The notes under the pieces are model-generated. The model was not told the origin of the DNA, ran no database searches, and worked only from the letters and a program-made list of their open reading frames with translations. The position numbers were made by a program, and so were the translations under genes. From positions 29,869,107 to 29,933,106 of the forward strand of contig OY754972.1 of the NCBI GenBank assembly GCA_963576475.1: a stretch of DNA of 64,000 nt, read 5' to 3'. Shown here in pieces: positions 1 through 11,635 of this stretch. The DNA comes from Molanna angustata. Taxonomy: Eukaryota; Arthropoda; Insecta; Trichoptera; Molannidae. Position 1 is the first letter of the stretch. Each line of letters opens with the position of its first letter.

Positions 1-66
1 ATAAGTAGTATAGATAATGTAATAATTTGTATGCTACACCTATTTCTTAATTATAAAATTCAATAC

Positions 67-415
67 CTTCATTACTACAATTTTGATCTCCATGATTACT
101 TTTTGTTGTTTCAGATTTAGAATCAACGGACTGTGTGGATGTGCAAATGTTTAATGGATTCCTCGTTTGGTTCATGTGTCTATCCATATCCAAAGTCACT
201 TGTTGATCCAACGATCGAAGAGTTTCTAATTTTATTTTATTATTTATACGATTGTGTTCAGAGACTGAATTATGATGATGATGAATGACAGAAGGTCCAT
301 TTGATTCCATATTAATCAATGAAACTTGTACCGGAGTAGCGACAGGAGCCATTGGAACAGGAAGAGCATATTCTGATTCTATGCCATTCACAGACTCACT
401 TACGATGTCCACATT
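67..415 (-). CDS. internal exon of an unidentified neighbouring gene (partial)
   Basis: An open stretch on the - strand bounded by a good acceptor (TTTTCCAG before 415, with a pyrimidine/AT-rich tract) and a donor (GAAG|GTATTG after 67). It starts on a codon boundary (Asn-Val-Asp-Ile-Val) and ends after one base of a codon, so 116 codons plus one base. The encoded piece is polar, with a His-rich run (IHHHHNSVSEHN) and Ser/Thr-rich stretches ending near CSNE; no domain, membrane segment or zinc finger is visible. It points away from lola and continues off the left edge, and its 5' exons were not found. It does not fit lola cassettes, which enter in phase 1. In Drosophila the BTB gene pipsqueak neighbours lola, so a psq-like gene is possible, but nothing in the exon itself shows that. 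Confidence 0.5.
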
Positions 416-483
416 CTGGAAAATTATAAAAACATCAAAAACATTACCTATATAGCTATTGTGGAAAGTTAAAAAAAATCGAA

Positions 484-745
484 TACAGCAAAGCCTCGAT
501 AATTCAAACACCAACTAATCTGAAAGAACTCCCCTTTCCCCTAAGCAACCGCCGTTTTCAGTAACTTGTAGTGCAGTAGTAAGAATTAATTTGTCAGAGC
601 ACTATATTGAAATTCCTTACAAAAGTGTGATTAATAGCATTTTGTATTTTCAAATGCCTTTCTAAATATCTGCATACTATAGTCTAAACGCTTCCTATAT
701 CCGAACAAGGTATAAATTTTGGGTGTTTATAAGGGCTCTACTGTA
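484..745. mobile_element. pogo/Tigger-like MITE (non-autonomous DNA transposon)
   Basis: Imperfect terminal inverted repeats TACAGCAAAGCC... at the left and ...GGGCTCTACTGTA at the right, about 25 bases each (AATTCAAACACC facing GGGTGTTTATAAG). This is the end style of pogo/Tigger elements (CAGT.. ends, TA target). There is no coding capacity between them. A family assignment from the ends only. Confidence 0.5.
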
Positions 746-904
746 ATCATCAATAAAAATCAGCCTTCGTGGTTCATTTAGTAAGCATTTGACACCTATG
801 TCATAGTTAGACACAAGGACAGTATTTCTGTCTATGTTAGGAAATAATTTCTGTTCTATGTTTCAGTGATTCTAGAACATATTTTGATTTCTTTATATCT
901 ACTA

Positions 905-1285
905 AAATAGTCAGTCATTACTCGGCAATGGTCCCATTAAATTCATGGCAATATCTACCCATGATTCCTCCGGCAGCTCTCTGCATTTTAATGGATTATC
1001 TTGGCCACCACACTTTTATTCTTAGACATGACTTAATAGCTACAATAACAAGGTGGCCTTCATGGGCTGCACGAAAGCTTGATGCAGCAGCTTCTGTGGA
1101 ATTACTATTTTGTTCCTCTGAGCAAAATGTCATCATAAAAACATACTTCACTTTGAAATATCTTCCTCTAAACCTCTTCCTTCCAGATATTACTATACAT
1201 TTCTTCTTTAACTAATCTTTGGTACTCACTCTGGACTGCTTCTGGCACTGCACTATGGATGACATCTCTAGCCCTAAAGACATCT
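905..1285 (-). pseudogene. Ty3/gypsy-type integrase remnant (retrotransposon)
   Basis: Read on the - strand, short pieces in different frames match the integrase region of Ty3/gypsy retrotransposons: AVPEAV near 1250, ILLRGTKIVIPQKLL near 1110, AHEGH near 1060 (part of the HHCC zinc-binding region), VWWPR near 1005, and PEESWVDIAMNLMGPLPSND near 930. Frameshifts and in-frame stops separate them, so it is dead. No long terminal repeats or other pol domains were seen around it. Confidence 0.7.
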
Positions 1286-1289
1286 CAGA

Positions 1290-1942
1290 TACCCCCCAGT
1301 TATTTAGGTACTTAATAAATAAACTTCACACACGAAAAGTAAAAATAAACATGTTTTTCTCCATTCAAACAAATTTAAATATGCTTTGAAGCCAGATTTT
1401 TTTGCGTACATGTAAAGTTTCCATGTGTTGTGGATGACGAGTGTGCATAATAACCCTCTGGGAAGATGGTTCCTGACCATCATCAGCCACTGCAGACCCT
1501 TCACCGGGAGAACAGGGAGGAGACTCCAAGTGGCCGGTCATATTGGATTTAATGAACCTAAAAACAGAACAGATCTCAAAATTTGGTCATTCTCTCGGGA
1601 AAAACAATAGATGTAGCTTGGTGAAGCTAGTCTCGGCACCATATAATTACAATATAAAATTAATGAAAGATGGGTCAGTGCCAGAGCAGCTAGTTAATTT
1701 ATTTTATTTTTCCGTTTTGGGCAACTAACAGGTACTATGGTAAATATTAATTTAACATGCATCAATAACAAGTTGCCACATTCTGCCGACTTACGATATT
1801 GATCGTCTCATAGATCCAGACTGATATCACAATTACAAACTGTGACTGATGATTGAATGTAGATTAGGATTAGATTATGATAGAGTACTAATGATTATAT
1901 AGGTATACATTTTTTTAGATTAAGACAAGATAACAACATATG
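1290..1942. other. no gene recognised
   Basis: AT-rich sequence with a slightly GC-richer patch at 1420-1560 (around CCTCTGGGAAGATGG). Short open frames on both strands show no recognisable domain. Probably repeat-derived. Confidence 0.4.
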
Positions 1943-2654
1943 AATACCTCCACTACACTACTCGCGAAGTTGATCGAAGATAGGCGAATACGACTTCGCC
2001 TTACTTCGTCCAACATCGGCTCGCCTCGGGCGACCTCCGTTGTCGGTTTTTGCGCCCGAGTCAAAGGACTCGAAGTTGCACGAAGTGCCGACACGAGGTG
2101 CCTCTCTACACTACTCGGCTAACTTGGTTAACAGTGGTCGCAGGAGCAAATTCTGTTGTTCCTGGAAACATTGCAAATGGAGCCAATTATTTGGAACCCA
2201 AATGAAAGTGGTCACAAGGACAAGAAGAAAATTAATGATGCTTGAGTGCGTATCCAGGACACCTTAGATATACCCGTAGAAGAATTGAAGACAAAGAAAG
2301 ATTCGCTTTTTGCTACATACAGGGGCTACTGTAGAAAAAAAAGAAGCTTCAATAAAATCTTCAATAAATCCATTTCTTTTTAATTTTCTTCGAGTGATAA
2401 ATACTAATAGTAGTAGTTATAATACGCGAGAGTGCACTTTGCAACGGCAGCTGCCACTTGAACATTATTCATGACGCGTTACGTGCGAGCGCTGGCGGAC
2501 CACAGATTATATGGTAGTATGGCGGACAACTGAGTTCCTTGCGAAGTAGAACGAGTGTGTGGCGATGTACTTCGGACAACTTTCCCGAATATTTCGTCGA
2601 GGAACTTCCCGAATATTTCGTCGAGGAACTTCGCGAATAGTGTGTGGAGGTATT
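1943..2654. mobile_element. DNA transposon derivative with about 28-bp inverted ends
   Basis: The left end (AATACCTCCACTACACTACT then CGCGAAGTT) is the inverse of the right end (AACTTCGCGAATAGTGTGTG then GAGGTATT), with about three differences. The 712-bp interior carries a MADF pseudogene (2135-2343) and a 24-bp direct duplication (CCCGAATATTTCGTCGAGGA, 2583-2630). PIF/Harbinger and some hAT elements carry a Myb/MADF-type second gene, so a Harbinger-like origin is plausible. A target-site duplication was not clear. Confidence 0.55.
2135..2343 (+). pseudogene. MADF (Myb/SANT-like) domain pseudogene
   Basis: One frame reads WSQEQILLFLETLQMEPIIW, then NPNESGHKDKKKINDA, a stop, VRIQDTLDIPVEELKTKKDS, and LFATYRGYCRKK. 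Spaced aromatic residues and the K-D-K-K-K-I-N-D-A / V-E-E-L-K-T-K-K-D-S / T-Y-R-G-Y pattern are those of MADF-family DNA-binding domains. The TGA sits where the family has a conserved Trp (TGG to TGA), so the copy is broken by a single substitution. It lies inside the inverted-repeat element 1943-2654. Confidence 0.65.
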
Positions 2655-3953
2655 AGATTGTGTCATGAGTAGCCCAGCTGTTTAATTAGCACACATTTTG
2701 TAGTTGCAATTGACGCGACCTCTCCTGTTCGCGTTATTTTCTATTTTAAATTCGGCGCCAAATCAGCTTACCACAAACAAACATTTATGGTAAAATAGTG
2801 TGTGAAAATTAAAATGTAAGAAAAGAAATTTGACAATAATAACGATAACCTCCAAAATGTGACATTTACGAGTGAAAGATTTTTGACAGTCGAAATTAGA
2901 CACGCGTCGTGTCTGCACGGACCGCGCTCACTGTGGCCGGAGCAGCTGCAAACCGCACCAGAGGGTGTCGGTTAGGCTCGCTCCACACCGGCAGCCATGG
3001 ATGTCGAGATGGATCGGCGCACCACCATTCGGCGAGAGAGCCGCTTTCCTGGACCGAAGCGGGTGCTGAGTTTGGAAAGTGTTCCAAACGCTGTTGGGTC
3101 GCGCTGGACCCTGGAGCGACGGCCTGCGTCTCCTTGAGACTCGCGCCGCCGCTGTCGCTCCCGCCAGTCACCCAACCGGCATCTGCCGGTGTCTGGGACC
3201 CGAGGTTGCTGTCGCCGATAGCCTTGCCCCTTCGCCCATCGACGACGATCCATTCCGGCATTGGTGGTGCATCAGCACGCCCATGGCCGAGAAGAGAAAA
3301 TTATGTGTGCCCCAAAACAATACTTGTGACATTCTTTTATTTTATGTGACAATATTTCGGCTGTGTGATTTTAAGTTATTTATTTTATTGAATCCATTTT
3401 AACGTGTGACGTCCAATATTGACTCTATTTAATTTTGATTTGTGACGTCCTAATTTATTACCAATTTTAATTATTTATTTTATTTCAAATTTTATCTTGT
3501 GACATGACCGTGCAGTCTGACGTTTGTGCGCTGACACTTGACATTTGTGTATCGTCAGACCACGGCTTCAATTATCGTTTACTTTTTATGCATCTCGTCC
3601 AGCGAGGTAATGTGTGGAATATCTGATTCCATAACAGACATTGGAAAAAGGTGAGCTCGACCTCAAAGCCTCTTGGGAGGAGGGTATCACAATGAACAAG
3701 TAATTCACGCATGTCAAAAACATGTATAATTATAAGCAACTCGCAAACGCGAGTCGCAATAAGCTAAAAATGGCTAGCCAAAAATGGATATAATATGGAT
3801 AAAACATGTTAGTAAAAAGGCATGTGATTAAAAAAAATGCAAAAACCAGCAGAAACATATTTTTACACTTTTTGGCATAGAAAACAGATAGGTAGGTACA
3901 CAATAAATCTTTCGTAATCAAAAACTGTTCAATTTACAAAGAATAAATTGACC
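2655..3953. other. intergenic, with a GC-rich CpG-dense island at about 2890-3310
   Basis: Most is AT-rich. The 2890-3310 core is strikingly GC- and CpG-rich. It contains a short + frame from ATG 2998 (MDVEMDRRTTIRRESRFPGP...) that stops at about 3137, and open frames on the - strand that look like composition shadows. It is followed by AT-rich DNA with repeated TTGTGAC(GTC) words (3320-3500). It resembles the 5' part of a retroelement more than a host gene, but I do not recognise it. Confidence 0.4.
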
Positions 3954-4092
3954 ATACCTACCTACCTACCCACCTACCTACCTACCTACCTACCTACCTA
4001 CCTACCTACCTACCTACCTACCTACCTACCTACCTACCTACCTACCTACCTACCCACCTACCCACCTACATACCTACCTACCTACCTACCTA
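3954..4092. repeat. (TACC)n microsatellite
   Basis: About 139 bp of almost pure CCTA/TACC units with three CCCA variants near 3970, 4053 and 4061. Confidence 0.97.
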
Positions 4093-4287
4093 TGGACACA
4101 CTAACTATTTGAAAGAAACTTTCGATATTGCGTAGCGCATCATCCTCACGATTTTTCAAAATAAAACAGATATTTTATTGACATTTCGTAACCAAAAACG
4201 TAAACAATGTCGGTTGTGAAAGAGTGTTATATTTATATATATTTATATTTATACATCTTCTTGTACATAATATAAACAAATATAATT

Positions 4288-4334
4288 GTACACTGGCGGG
4301 CTTATTGCCATTAGGCAATTTCTTCCAACCAACC
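4288..4334 (-). repeat. LINE/SINE 3'-tail fragment
   Basis: Reverse complement of the tail GGTTGGAAGAAATTGCCATT / AGGCAATAAGCCCGCCAGTG that also ends the LINE at 27600-29130. Copies of the same tail lie at about 12245-12292, 31921-31965 and 57765-57810. Confidence 0.75.
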
Positions 4335-4385
4335 AGTTGTTATGCCCGAAAAAAATATTGCCGAAAAACATTGATTTTTATTTTT

Positions 4386-5260
4386 TTCCACGGCAACATT
4401 TCTGAAAGCAGCTAGCGCTCGTTGCGGGCAAGCAACGGAACTAGCAGCTAGCACGCGCTATAGCACGCGCTCTCTTGGCATTCGACGCTGGTGGAGGACG
4501 GACGGTTTGGTGTGACGCCGTCATCGGTCGACACGCGCGTCCCGATGGCGGCCATATTTTTCAAGAGCACGAGGAGGTCTGTGTGACAGGACCCGTCACG
4601 CGCATGGACGCTGATGGTGCCCCAGAACCAAGATGAGGGCATCAACAGGACAGGAGGTTGGAGGCAGAGCGCAGTGTGGGGCCACCGCGTAGGGAACGCG
4701 GCGGCTCGCAGATTGGACCACGAAGGGCAATCCGTGTCGTCTGGAGCGTCGGTTCGCCTCCGGTGAGGCCCCAACTGGTATGCCACCTCTGTCGAGATGC
4801 GCCGTCATAGCGTGCCGTGGGGCACAGAGCCAGCCATGGGTGACGGTCTGGAGGAGAAGAAGAAACCCCGCCGGACACGAGGAAGACCTGCTAGCCTGAC
4901 GCAGAGGCTGGGCCCCACCGATCTACCGTCACCACGTGGAAGACAGTGACATGCCTGGAGTAAGGATGTCGCTGTACCCTGGGGCGGTATATTCTGGTCG
5001 GCGTCTTTTCGTGTGTTCGCGTGTGTTTGACAGTTCGTTTCGGTAGATGCCACGTGTTTTTATTTGTTGTCTGTTGTTTTTTTTTTTATTATTTTTTTAT
5101 TGCCATGGACCAATTATAATGATTTTTTGAATAAATGCGCCGTACTACTACAATTTCATAGTGTCACCATCATTTGTCTCCTTTTCTTCCCCACACCTTG
5201 GCTTGATGTTTCCTCGTGGTAGACGAGAGGTCTCATCACAGTGTTGGTACTTATAAAAGA
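4386..5260. other. GC-rich repeat-like island, unidentified
   Basis: GC/CpG-rich from about 4400 to 5050, then T-rich with AATAAA at 5131. A short + frame from ATG 4837 (MGDGLEEKKKPRRTRGRPAS, then more) is basic and ends at about 4950. Several overlapping - strand frames are open only because of composition. Together with the LINE tail fragment to its left it is probably an old retroelement piece; no domain is recognised. Confidence 0.35.
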
Positions 5261-6118
5261 GTACTTACGGTACTTACTACCTGTGAAAATCAAAAATCAA
5301 TGTATAATATTTGGCGACAACTTTAGGTATATTTTTATAGTTAAATTTCGAACATAGAAATGTCACGTGACGTGTTTTTTTTTGTTTAAGGTAATTCACC
5401 CTTTAAAGAGTGCTATGTGCCAATTATTTCATGTCAGAGGAGAAAAGTTAATTTTATTATAAATTTATGTCATTCAATGAAAGGAATTTTGAAATAACGG
5501 ACAGTGCCTACACGTGAATTATTAAGAGACAAAAGATATTGGATGTTAAGTGGAGATTGGTGAGTGATTTTAATATTGTTTGTATATATTTTTGAAGGCG
5601 GAATTATTTTTACAGCTAAAAAATACATGATCAATTGTCTCATCCAACGTGACGTGTTCATAAATGATTTTTGCAATAAATGTGTTCCGAAGAAATATAA
5701 TATCACAAGTTTTAAAAAATCGATTGAATATCAAAAGAAGCAGAAAATCATAAAAAATAATAAAATTACTAAATTTACAAAGTCTGCCTCCATGACTTGG
5801 CTGGTTTATTCATTTTCTGTTCTTGAAGATAGGTAGGTACTATGAATGTTTTCAAATCGCGACAGAAGGGGCTAGAGAATTATAAAAAAGTTTTTATTCA
5901 TTTCATTTTTTCATTCATATCGAGCAAATTGAATGAAAAACACATGGGTTGAGACCAACGCTAAACTCCTCACTCACAAGTCACTCCACAAAGTACCTAT
6001 TCAAATTTGGTATCGAAAATATTCAGCATTTTCATGAAATAAATTTATAATATAATTTTTGATTTAAATATTTTATTATGAAAAATTGATAATTCTTCAA
6101 TGCCATTTAATAAAAGTG
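5261..6118. other. AT-rich intergenic sequence, nothing recognised
   Basis: Small open frames on both strands are lysine/isoleucine-rich low-complexity products with no domain. Confidence 0.5.
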
Positions 6119-6212
6119 ATGTGAAAAATATAGACCCTGCATACAAATCTTGATACTTTGTCGATATGTTAAGAGAATAAAATTCTCCTTAACAAATCGA
6201 CAGTTGGAATAC
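6119..6212 (-). repeat. end fragment of the CGACAGT dispersed family
   Basis: The segment GTGAAAAATATAGACCCTGC ... CAAATCGACAGTTG matches the right end of the 1.7-kb element at 9858-11550. Only the end is present. Confidence 0.65.
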
Positions 6213-8509
6213 AATGTTGTGTTAGATGTTAAATTAAGGTGCTATTTTATACTTTTTACTGCATTTTTCCCTTATTTTTTTTTTAGTTTTCAGGTACCGT
6301 TTTATATAATATCGCGCAATAGAGCGTTACCTTTCGCGAGTGTGAATTTTGACGAGAACAAATATCTGATTCTCCTTATAAGATAATTTTCGCCAAACAT
6401 CTTGAACGAGCTTCCGGTTGCGCAGAGCGCAAATTTGTGTATTTTCGCTTCGATGGTTTACGTGCAAATCGCCCCCCTTCTCGGCTAAAAGTTCAAGATA
6501 TTTGGCGACATCTATACGTACCTATAACTTCAAAACTACCACTAAAACACCAGGTACTTATAACTCTTCATAACAATCAAAATGCCCAAGACCACCCTAA
6601 TGGAAGTGGATCGTGCGATCATTTCTGAACGACTCCCTTCCTATGTATATAAAGTTAAATCATTATATTGGACGATGTTGTAAATAGTTCTTATCGCTGA
6701 AGTGCAATTTGAAGAGTTTGTTGATTTTCTCATATATCGCATCATCAGATCTTGACTAAATTGAAATGGGAACAATTCCCCTTTCTAATGAAAAAATAAT
6801 CATCGAAATCGGACAACGTTGGAAAAAGTTTTCGCTAAACATAGGTACATAATATAAATAATATATTTTTGGCGCCGATTTATTTGAAATAATGAAACAA
6901 AATATAACAAATATTTTAAATATATTCGTAAATATTATTATATTTCGTTTATAAAAAAAAACTTTCAATGAAATAGTATAGATACCTAAATATTCTTTAA
7001 ATTAGTATTTTTCTCTTCGTACCTATTTCTTGGGTGAACTGACTCTTCTATTGATATATGAATACATACATCGATTATTTTTAAACATAGGTAGGTACAT
7101 ACGTAACTTGTATTGTTTATTTTTTGCAAACTGAAAGCGCCCTTGAGGTGACCACGGTTGTCACTAAACGGCGCTTTATAAATTGTCCTTATTATTATTA
7201 TTATTATTAATAAAATGCAAGAAATACACTCACTGTATTTTCAACCTTCAAAAATATATATGTAGGTACTGTACATACATTGTACATAGGTAGGTAAGTT
7301 AAACAAGTGTATAAAATGATAACATACCTTTCGATCTTGTAAATAAGTAGTTAATATTGGCAACATCATCGTAAAGTTTTATCCAACTCTGTGGTTTTAT
7401 TCAAATTATCCTTTACATATAAGGTGCTTTGGGATCACTTTCACTAGATACACGTTTGACAGGGAAAAGAGTGGAACAGAGGCAAGGGGTGGGGGTAACG
7501 AAAAGCAGACCTAAAGGATTGTGATAAACACGAGGAAAATGGAATAAGCGGCCGATAAGCGCGTCATACACTCTCACCTACGTCGGCGGCCATTACACAT
7601 GTGCTACGACGCCAACTACATTAACGTCCCGCCTACGGCGAGGGATAGAGGTTTACTACGTTAGTAGTGAAAGCTATCTAAGGGCGGTGACCTTCGGGGA
7701 GGATGGGTGGATAAGAGTGAAAGTGAATTCAGCACACACCCAGACAAAGCGGCGTCACTCCTAGGCGCATGTTCAGCGGAAAAGGTGGCTCGTGAAAACT
7801 ATTAAATTATGCAACAACTTCCATGCAACATTTTACTTCGACTTGAATGGAGTGAAACGTTTCATCCACATAAAAATTTGACATGTTTTGAAATTTGTAC
7901 GACATTATTTTATTCCAATAATTTTATTTAATTTGATGTTTGACTGCGTGGAAAATGTTTTTGCAGGGAAAAAAATATATGGTGCGCGCTCGTGATTGGG
8001 GAGGCACAGGGCGGTATGCTACGATTGATTTTTATTGCTAAGGCGGATGCGTGCCTCAGCTTTCTTTCGGTCCACGATTCATCTGCACATTTTATTTATC
8101 TTTCGTGGCATAGTTCTATAGTTGTAGTGTAGGTACAGTCTCCACAACAAGATATTATATTATATTTACCTACTTTTCATCTATTATTATACAAGAACTT
8201 AAATATACGAAAATATTATTTTCTTAATACGCATACAGAAACAATTAAGTACTTTTTACTCTCCTCTACATAATATTATGTACTATGAAAAGTAGAGTCA
8301 TTGTTTCACAATGTTCAAGATTATTTTTTGCATCAATATCTCAACGGGTATCATGTAGAGCAGTGCTCCGCAACCTGTGTGCAGTGAGCCGGATACAGGT
8401 ACGCCACGATCAAATTCAATGTATTTGACATTTTACAATTTCGCATTATGTATTTAATAAAAACTGACAAATTATTTCTTATAATATTGTCAATTTTTCA
8501 TAATCTATA
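6213..8509. other. intergenic, with repeat fragments
   Basis: Visible pieces: an inverted pair TTCGCCAAACATCTTGAAC (about 6389) and GTTCAAGATATTTGGCGA (about 6490); a dispersed sequence at 6690-6850 (GATTTTCTCATATATCGCATCATCAG, then GACTAAATTGAAATGGGA) that recurs at 29900-29935 and 31560-31650; and a retroelement-like tail GGCGCTTTATAAATTGTCCT followed by (TTA)n at 7170-7209, which recurs inverted at 35757-35815. The 7480-7790 stretch is mildly GC-rich. No gene was seen. Confidence 0.5.
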
Positions 8510-8999
8510 TCTATGTATATAAAAATGAATGTACGTATATTTGTATGTGTCCGATGAACTCCCAAACCAACCATCCGATTGCGATGAAACTTTGGAAATT
8601 TGTTCAGCTCATTCAGGAGAAGGTTTATGCATTATAATTTATTTATTTATTTATTTGATATCTCACAAAATGAAAAAAAAGTTGGTATTGAATTGATACT
8701 TAGTGGGTTTGTTCAGCAAAAATCCTATATACCCATACATAAAATGGTAGTTATATTATATAAAACTGGAATAATGCTAAAGGTTCAAGTAGGTACCTAT
8801 ATTTGTTTGAATAATTAAATAAAATTTAAATAGGGACGGAAGGCACTGTAGGGATGGAAGGGAAAAAATACGGAATTATAATTAGAGAATCTAGATAAGA
8901 ATGTTAAGTGATAAAAAGGAAACATACCGAACAACCATTTTTATATATTTGGAGGTAAATAATTAAACAGGCAGGACAACGTCTGCCGGGTTTTACTAG
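8510..8999 (+). repeat. dispersed non-autonomous repeat, copy 1 of a tandem pair
   Basis: Begins TCTATGTATATAAAAATGAA, continues GAACTCCCAAACCAACCATC, and ends TAATTAAACAGGCAGGACAA / CGTCTGCCGGGTTTTACTAG. The start and end wording is shared with the next copy (9000-9815). Confidence 0.75.
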
Positions 9000-9815
9000 T
9001 ATATATACATAAAAATGGATGTACGTATATTTGTTTGGTTGTTTGTATGTGGCCGATGGACTCCCAAACCAACCATCCAATTGCGATGAAACTTTGAGAA
9101 TTTGTTCAGCTAATTCAGGAGAAGGTTAATGCATTATAATTTATTTATTCAATATATCACAAAAAAAGTTTTGTATTGAAGTGTTCAGCGCGCACAAGTT
9201 AGGTATATGAATTTAATTTATTTATGTATTTAATATCTCACACAAGAATTTACAAAAATGATCTATTTAGGATTGTCATTGAATTTTAGGGATTCGTTCA
9301 GCACATAGCAGAAAGCGTATTTGAAGTTTAATTGAATATTTTAACTTCTCGCACAAATATTATTGAAAAATTATCTATTTGGTATTGCAAGAAAATTTTA
9401 AATAAAAGAATTAACATATAAATAAATCAAGGATCTAATAAATAAATAAAGAAATATATAAAAAATACCATATAAATATATAAATCAAGGATCGAATAAG
9501 TAAATAAATGAATAAAGAAATAAATAAGTGAATAAATAATTAAATACATACCTAAATCAAAAAATAAGAAGAAAAAATCATTTATACCCATATAATAAAA
9601 TGGTATATTATATAAAACTGGTATTATGCTTTAGGTTCAAGTATATTTGTTTGAATAATTAAATAAAATTATAAATGAATGAATGAATGAATAGGGATGG
9701 AAGGGACTGTAGGGACGGAAGGGAAAAAATAAGGAATTATAATAAATTAGCGAGTCTTTTACCTGTTTAATTATTTGGAGGTAAATAATTAAACAGGCAG
9801 GACAACGTGTGCCGG
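9000..9815 (+). repeat. dispersed non-autonomous repeat, copy 2 of a tandem pair
   Basis: Same beginning (ATATATACATAAAAATGGAT, GACTCCCAAACCAACCATCC) and end (TAATTAAACAGGCAGGACAA / CGTGTGCCGG) as copy 1, but a longer interior rich in AAATAAATAAAT. The two copies are head to tail and share the junction ACTAGTATATATACAT. Confidence 0.75.
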
Positions 9816-9857
9816 ATCGTAATATTGTTGTATAGAATAATTAGTATCCAACAATTA

Positions 9858-11550
9858 CTGTCGATTCGTTCAAGAGAATGAAATTATCTTGAACGAAGAG
9901 GCAGTTTAAATCCATGACGCGTGTATGAAGGAACATTTTGTATGGTGTAATAGACTTTTGCATGCTAAAAACACCAACTTAGAGGCTTCGCAGCATATAT
10001 GTTCCCCATACGTGGATTTACTCAGAATTCGGAGTAGAACATTTTATGTGAGTTTTGTGTGTGTGTGTGTCTGTCGGTCCCCCCCTTATAACTTTTGATC
10101 CGCCAGATTCACAAAGCCTAAAATTTCAGAATATATAAATAGTTATAGGCCTACAAAACTTTTATACTCAGAATTGTAAATTTTTGTTTCAGTCAGGTGT
10201 TATCAACTTTTGAATTTTTGGTTTATTTTTCCATATATCTCAGAAACTATAGAAGCTAGAACGCTGAAAATTGGTACAAACATAGACAGATACAAAATCT
10301 CGAATTTATTTTTCCAGGGTTTCTCAAACTTTTTTTATTAAGAAAAATATTTTTTTAATGATAAATTTATGAGTTTAACTGCCTATATTTCCAAATCTTT
10401 TAAAAATATCGAAAAAAGCCGAAACACCCCAACTAGACAATTTAATTTTCTATAAAAAGTGTGAATATTGTAGGAGTACATCTCAAATTTTTTTAGCAAT
10501 TTTTATAAAAATTGAATTTAGTGATGACATTGCTTCATACAATTTGTATGGCAGTCGCTTATACACAATATGTAAGAAGACTTAATAGTTTGATAGGTAC
10601 TTAATATCCAAACATACATATATACCATCATGCTGTTTTCATATTTTGGATAGGAAAAATGGACTGACCTCCATACTATCCTATCTTGACATACTTTACA
10701 TACCAACATGTGTTAAAATTTAAATAATTTGGATTTATGGGTTTATAGTTTGATTCATATTCTTCAACTATACTTACATACAATCACTATCGACAGTTGA
10801 ATCTCATGTGTTACATAGTTATAACTTAATAATGTTTAAATGGTCTCCAATAATTGATTGTACAATTTATGTATCAATTTAATACCTATATATTAACTTT
10901 TGGTGTGCAGCTAAATTATAGGAAGAATCACTGATATAGAGAGTGCAAACTAAGAGTTTCGTGACAATATTTTGGTAAATATGGTGTATTATAAAAACTT
11001 TAGTCATCTGGAAAACTAATAAGTGTTTAGAAATCTAATAGAAACGTACCTATTTCATAAAAATGCATTCAGGGATTGTCAACCTTTCAAAAAGAAAATA
11101 ATTATCACTTATTATCTAGTTGAAAGTTTAGTGTTGGACAAAAACAAGTTGTTTATTTATACTGAAAAAAATAAATAATTCACATAGATGTTTAAAACTT
11201 TTTGAGATTCCATCATTTTCAATAACTTATTATGATAATAGTTCATTATAAGTTCATCATAGGATCACTCACAGACGAGTTAATAGCCATAAACCATCAT
11301 AGAAAAGAAATAGTTTAATGGTCAGCTAGAAAATCAAACATTCATCCACATAATTATGAATGATATTATTTATCTACACTGAGAAAAACAAGTGAGTTGT
11401 AGCCGTAATAATATATGCTGCGAAGCCTCTAAGTTGGTGTTTTTTTACTTCAAAGTTGGAAAAACTGTGAAAAATATAGACCCTGCATACAATCTCGCGT
11501 ATCCTGGCTTGACATATTAAGAGAACAAATTCTCTTGAACAAATCGACAG
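9858..11550 (+). mobile_element. CGACAGT family, 1.7-kb copy with long terminal inverted repeats
   Basis: The left end CTGTCGATTCGTTCAAGAGA ... AACACCAACTTAGAGGCTTC ... GCAGCATATATG is mirrored at the right by ATATATGCTGCGAAGCCTCT, AAGTTGGTGTTTTTT ... TTCTCTTGAACAAATCGACA. The arms are about 150 bp. The interior has no recognisable coding sequence. Partial copies: 13470-14310, 14360-15215, 22118-22560, and 40086-41050 (inverted). Probably a non-autonomous DNA transposon. Confidence 0.7.
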
Positions 11551-11635
11551 TTGTATTACTATGGAATAGTGGTCTATAATTCACATTATATTTTCAAGAA
11601 AAAACTAAAGAAGGAATATTTATATTTTAACACCT

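Noticed and set aside
2896..3402. Several overlapping frames on both strands as genes
   Set aside because: They are open because the island is GC-rich; no domain, and frames disagree.
3954..4092. CRISPR-like array
   Set aside because: It is a 4-bp microsatellite with no spacers; the 52-bp repeat at the right edge also has no spacers.
4448..5053. Overlapping - strand frames as genes
   Set aside because: Same reason: GC-rich composition, no recognised domain or splice structure.
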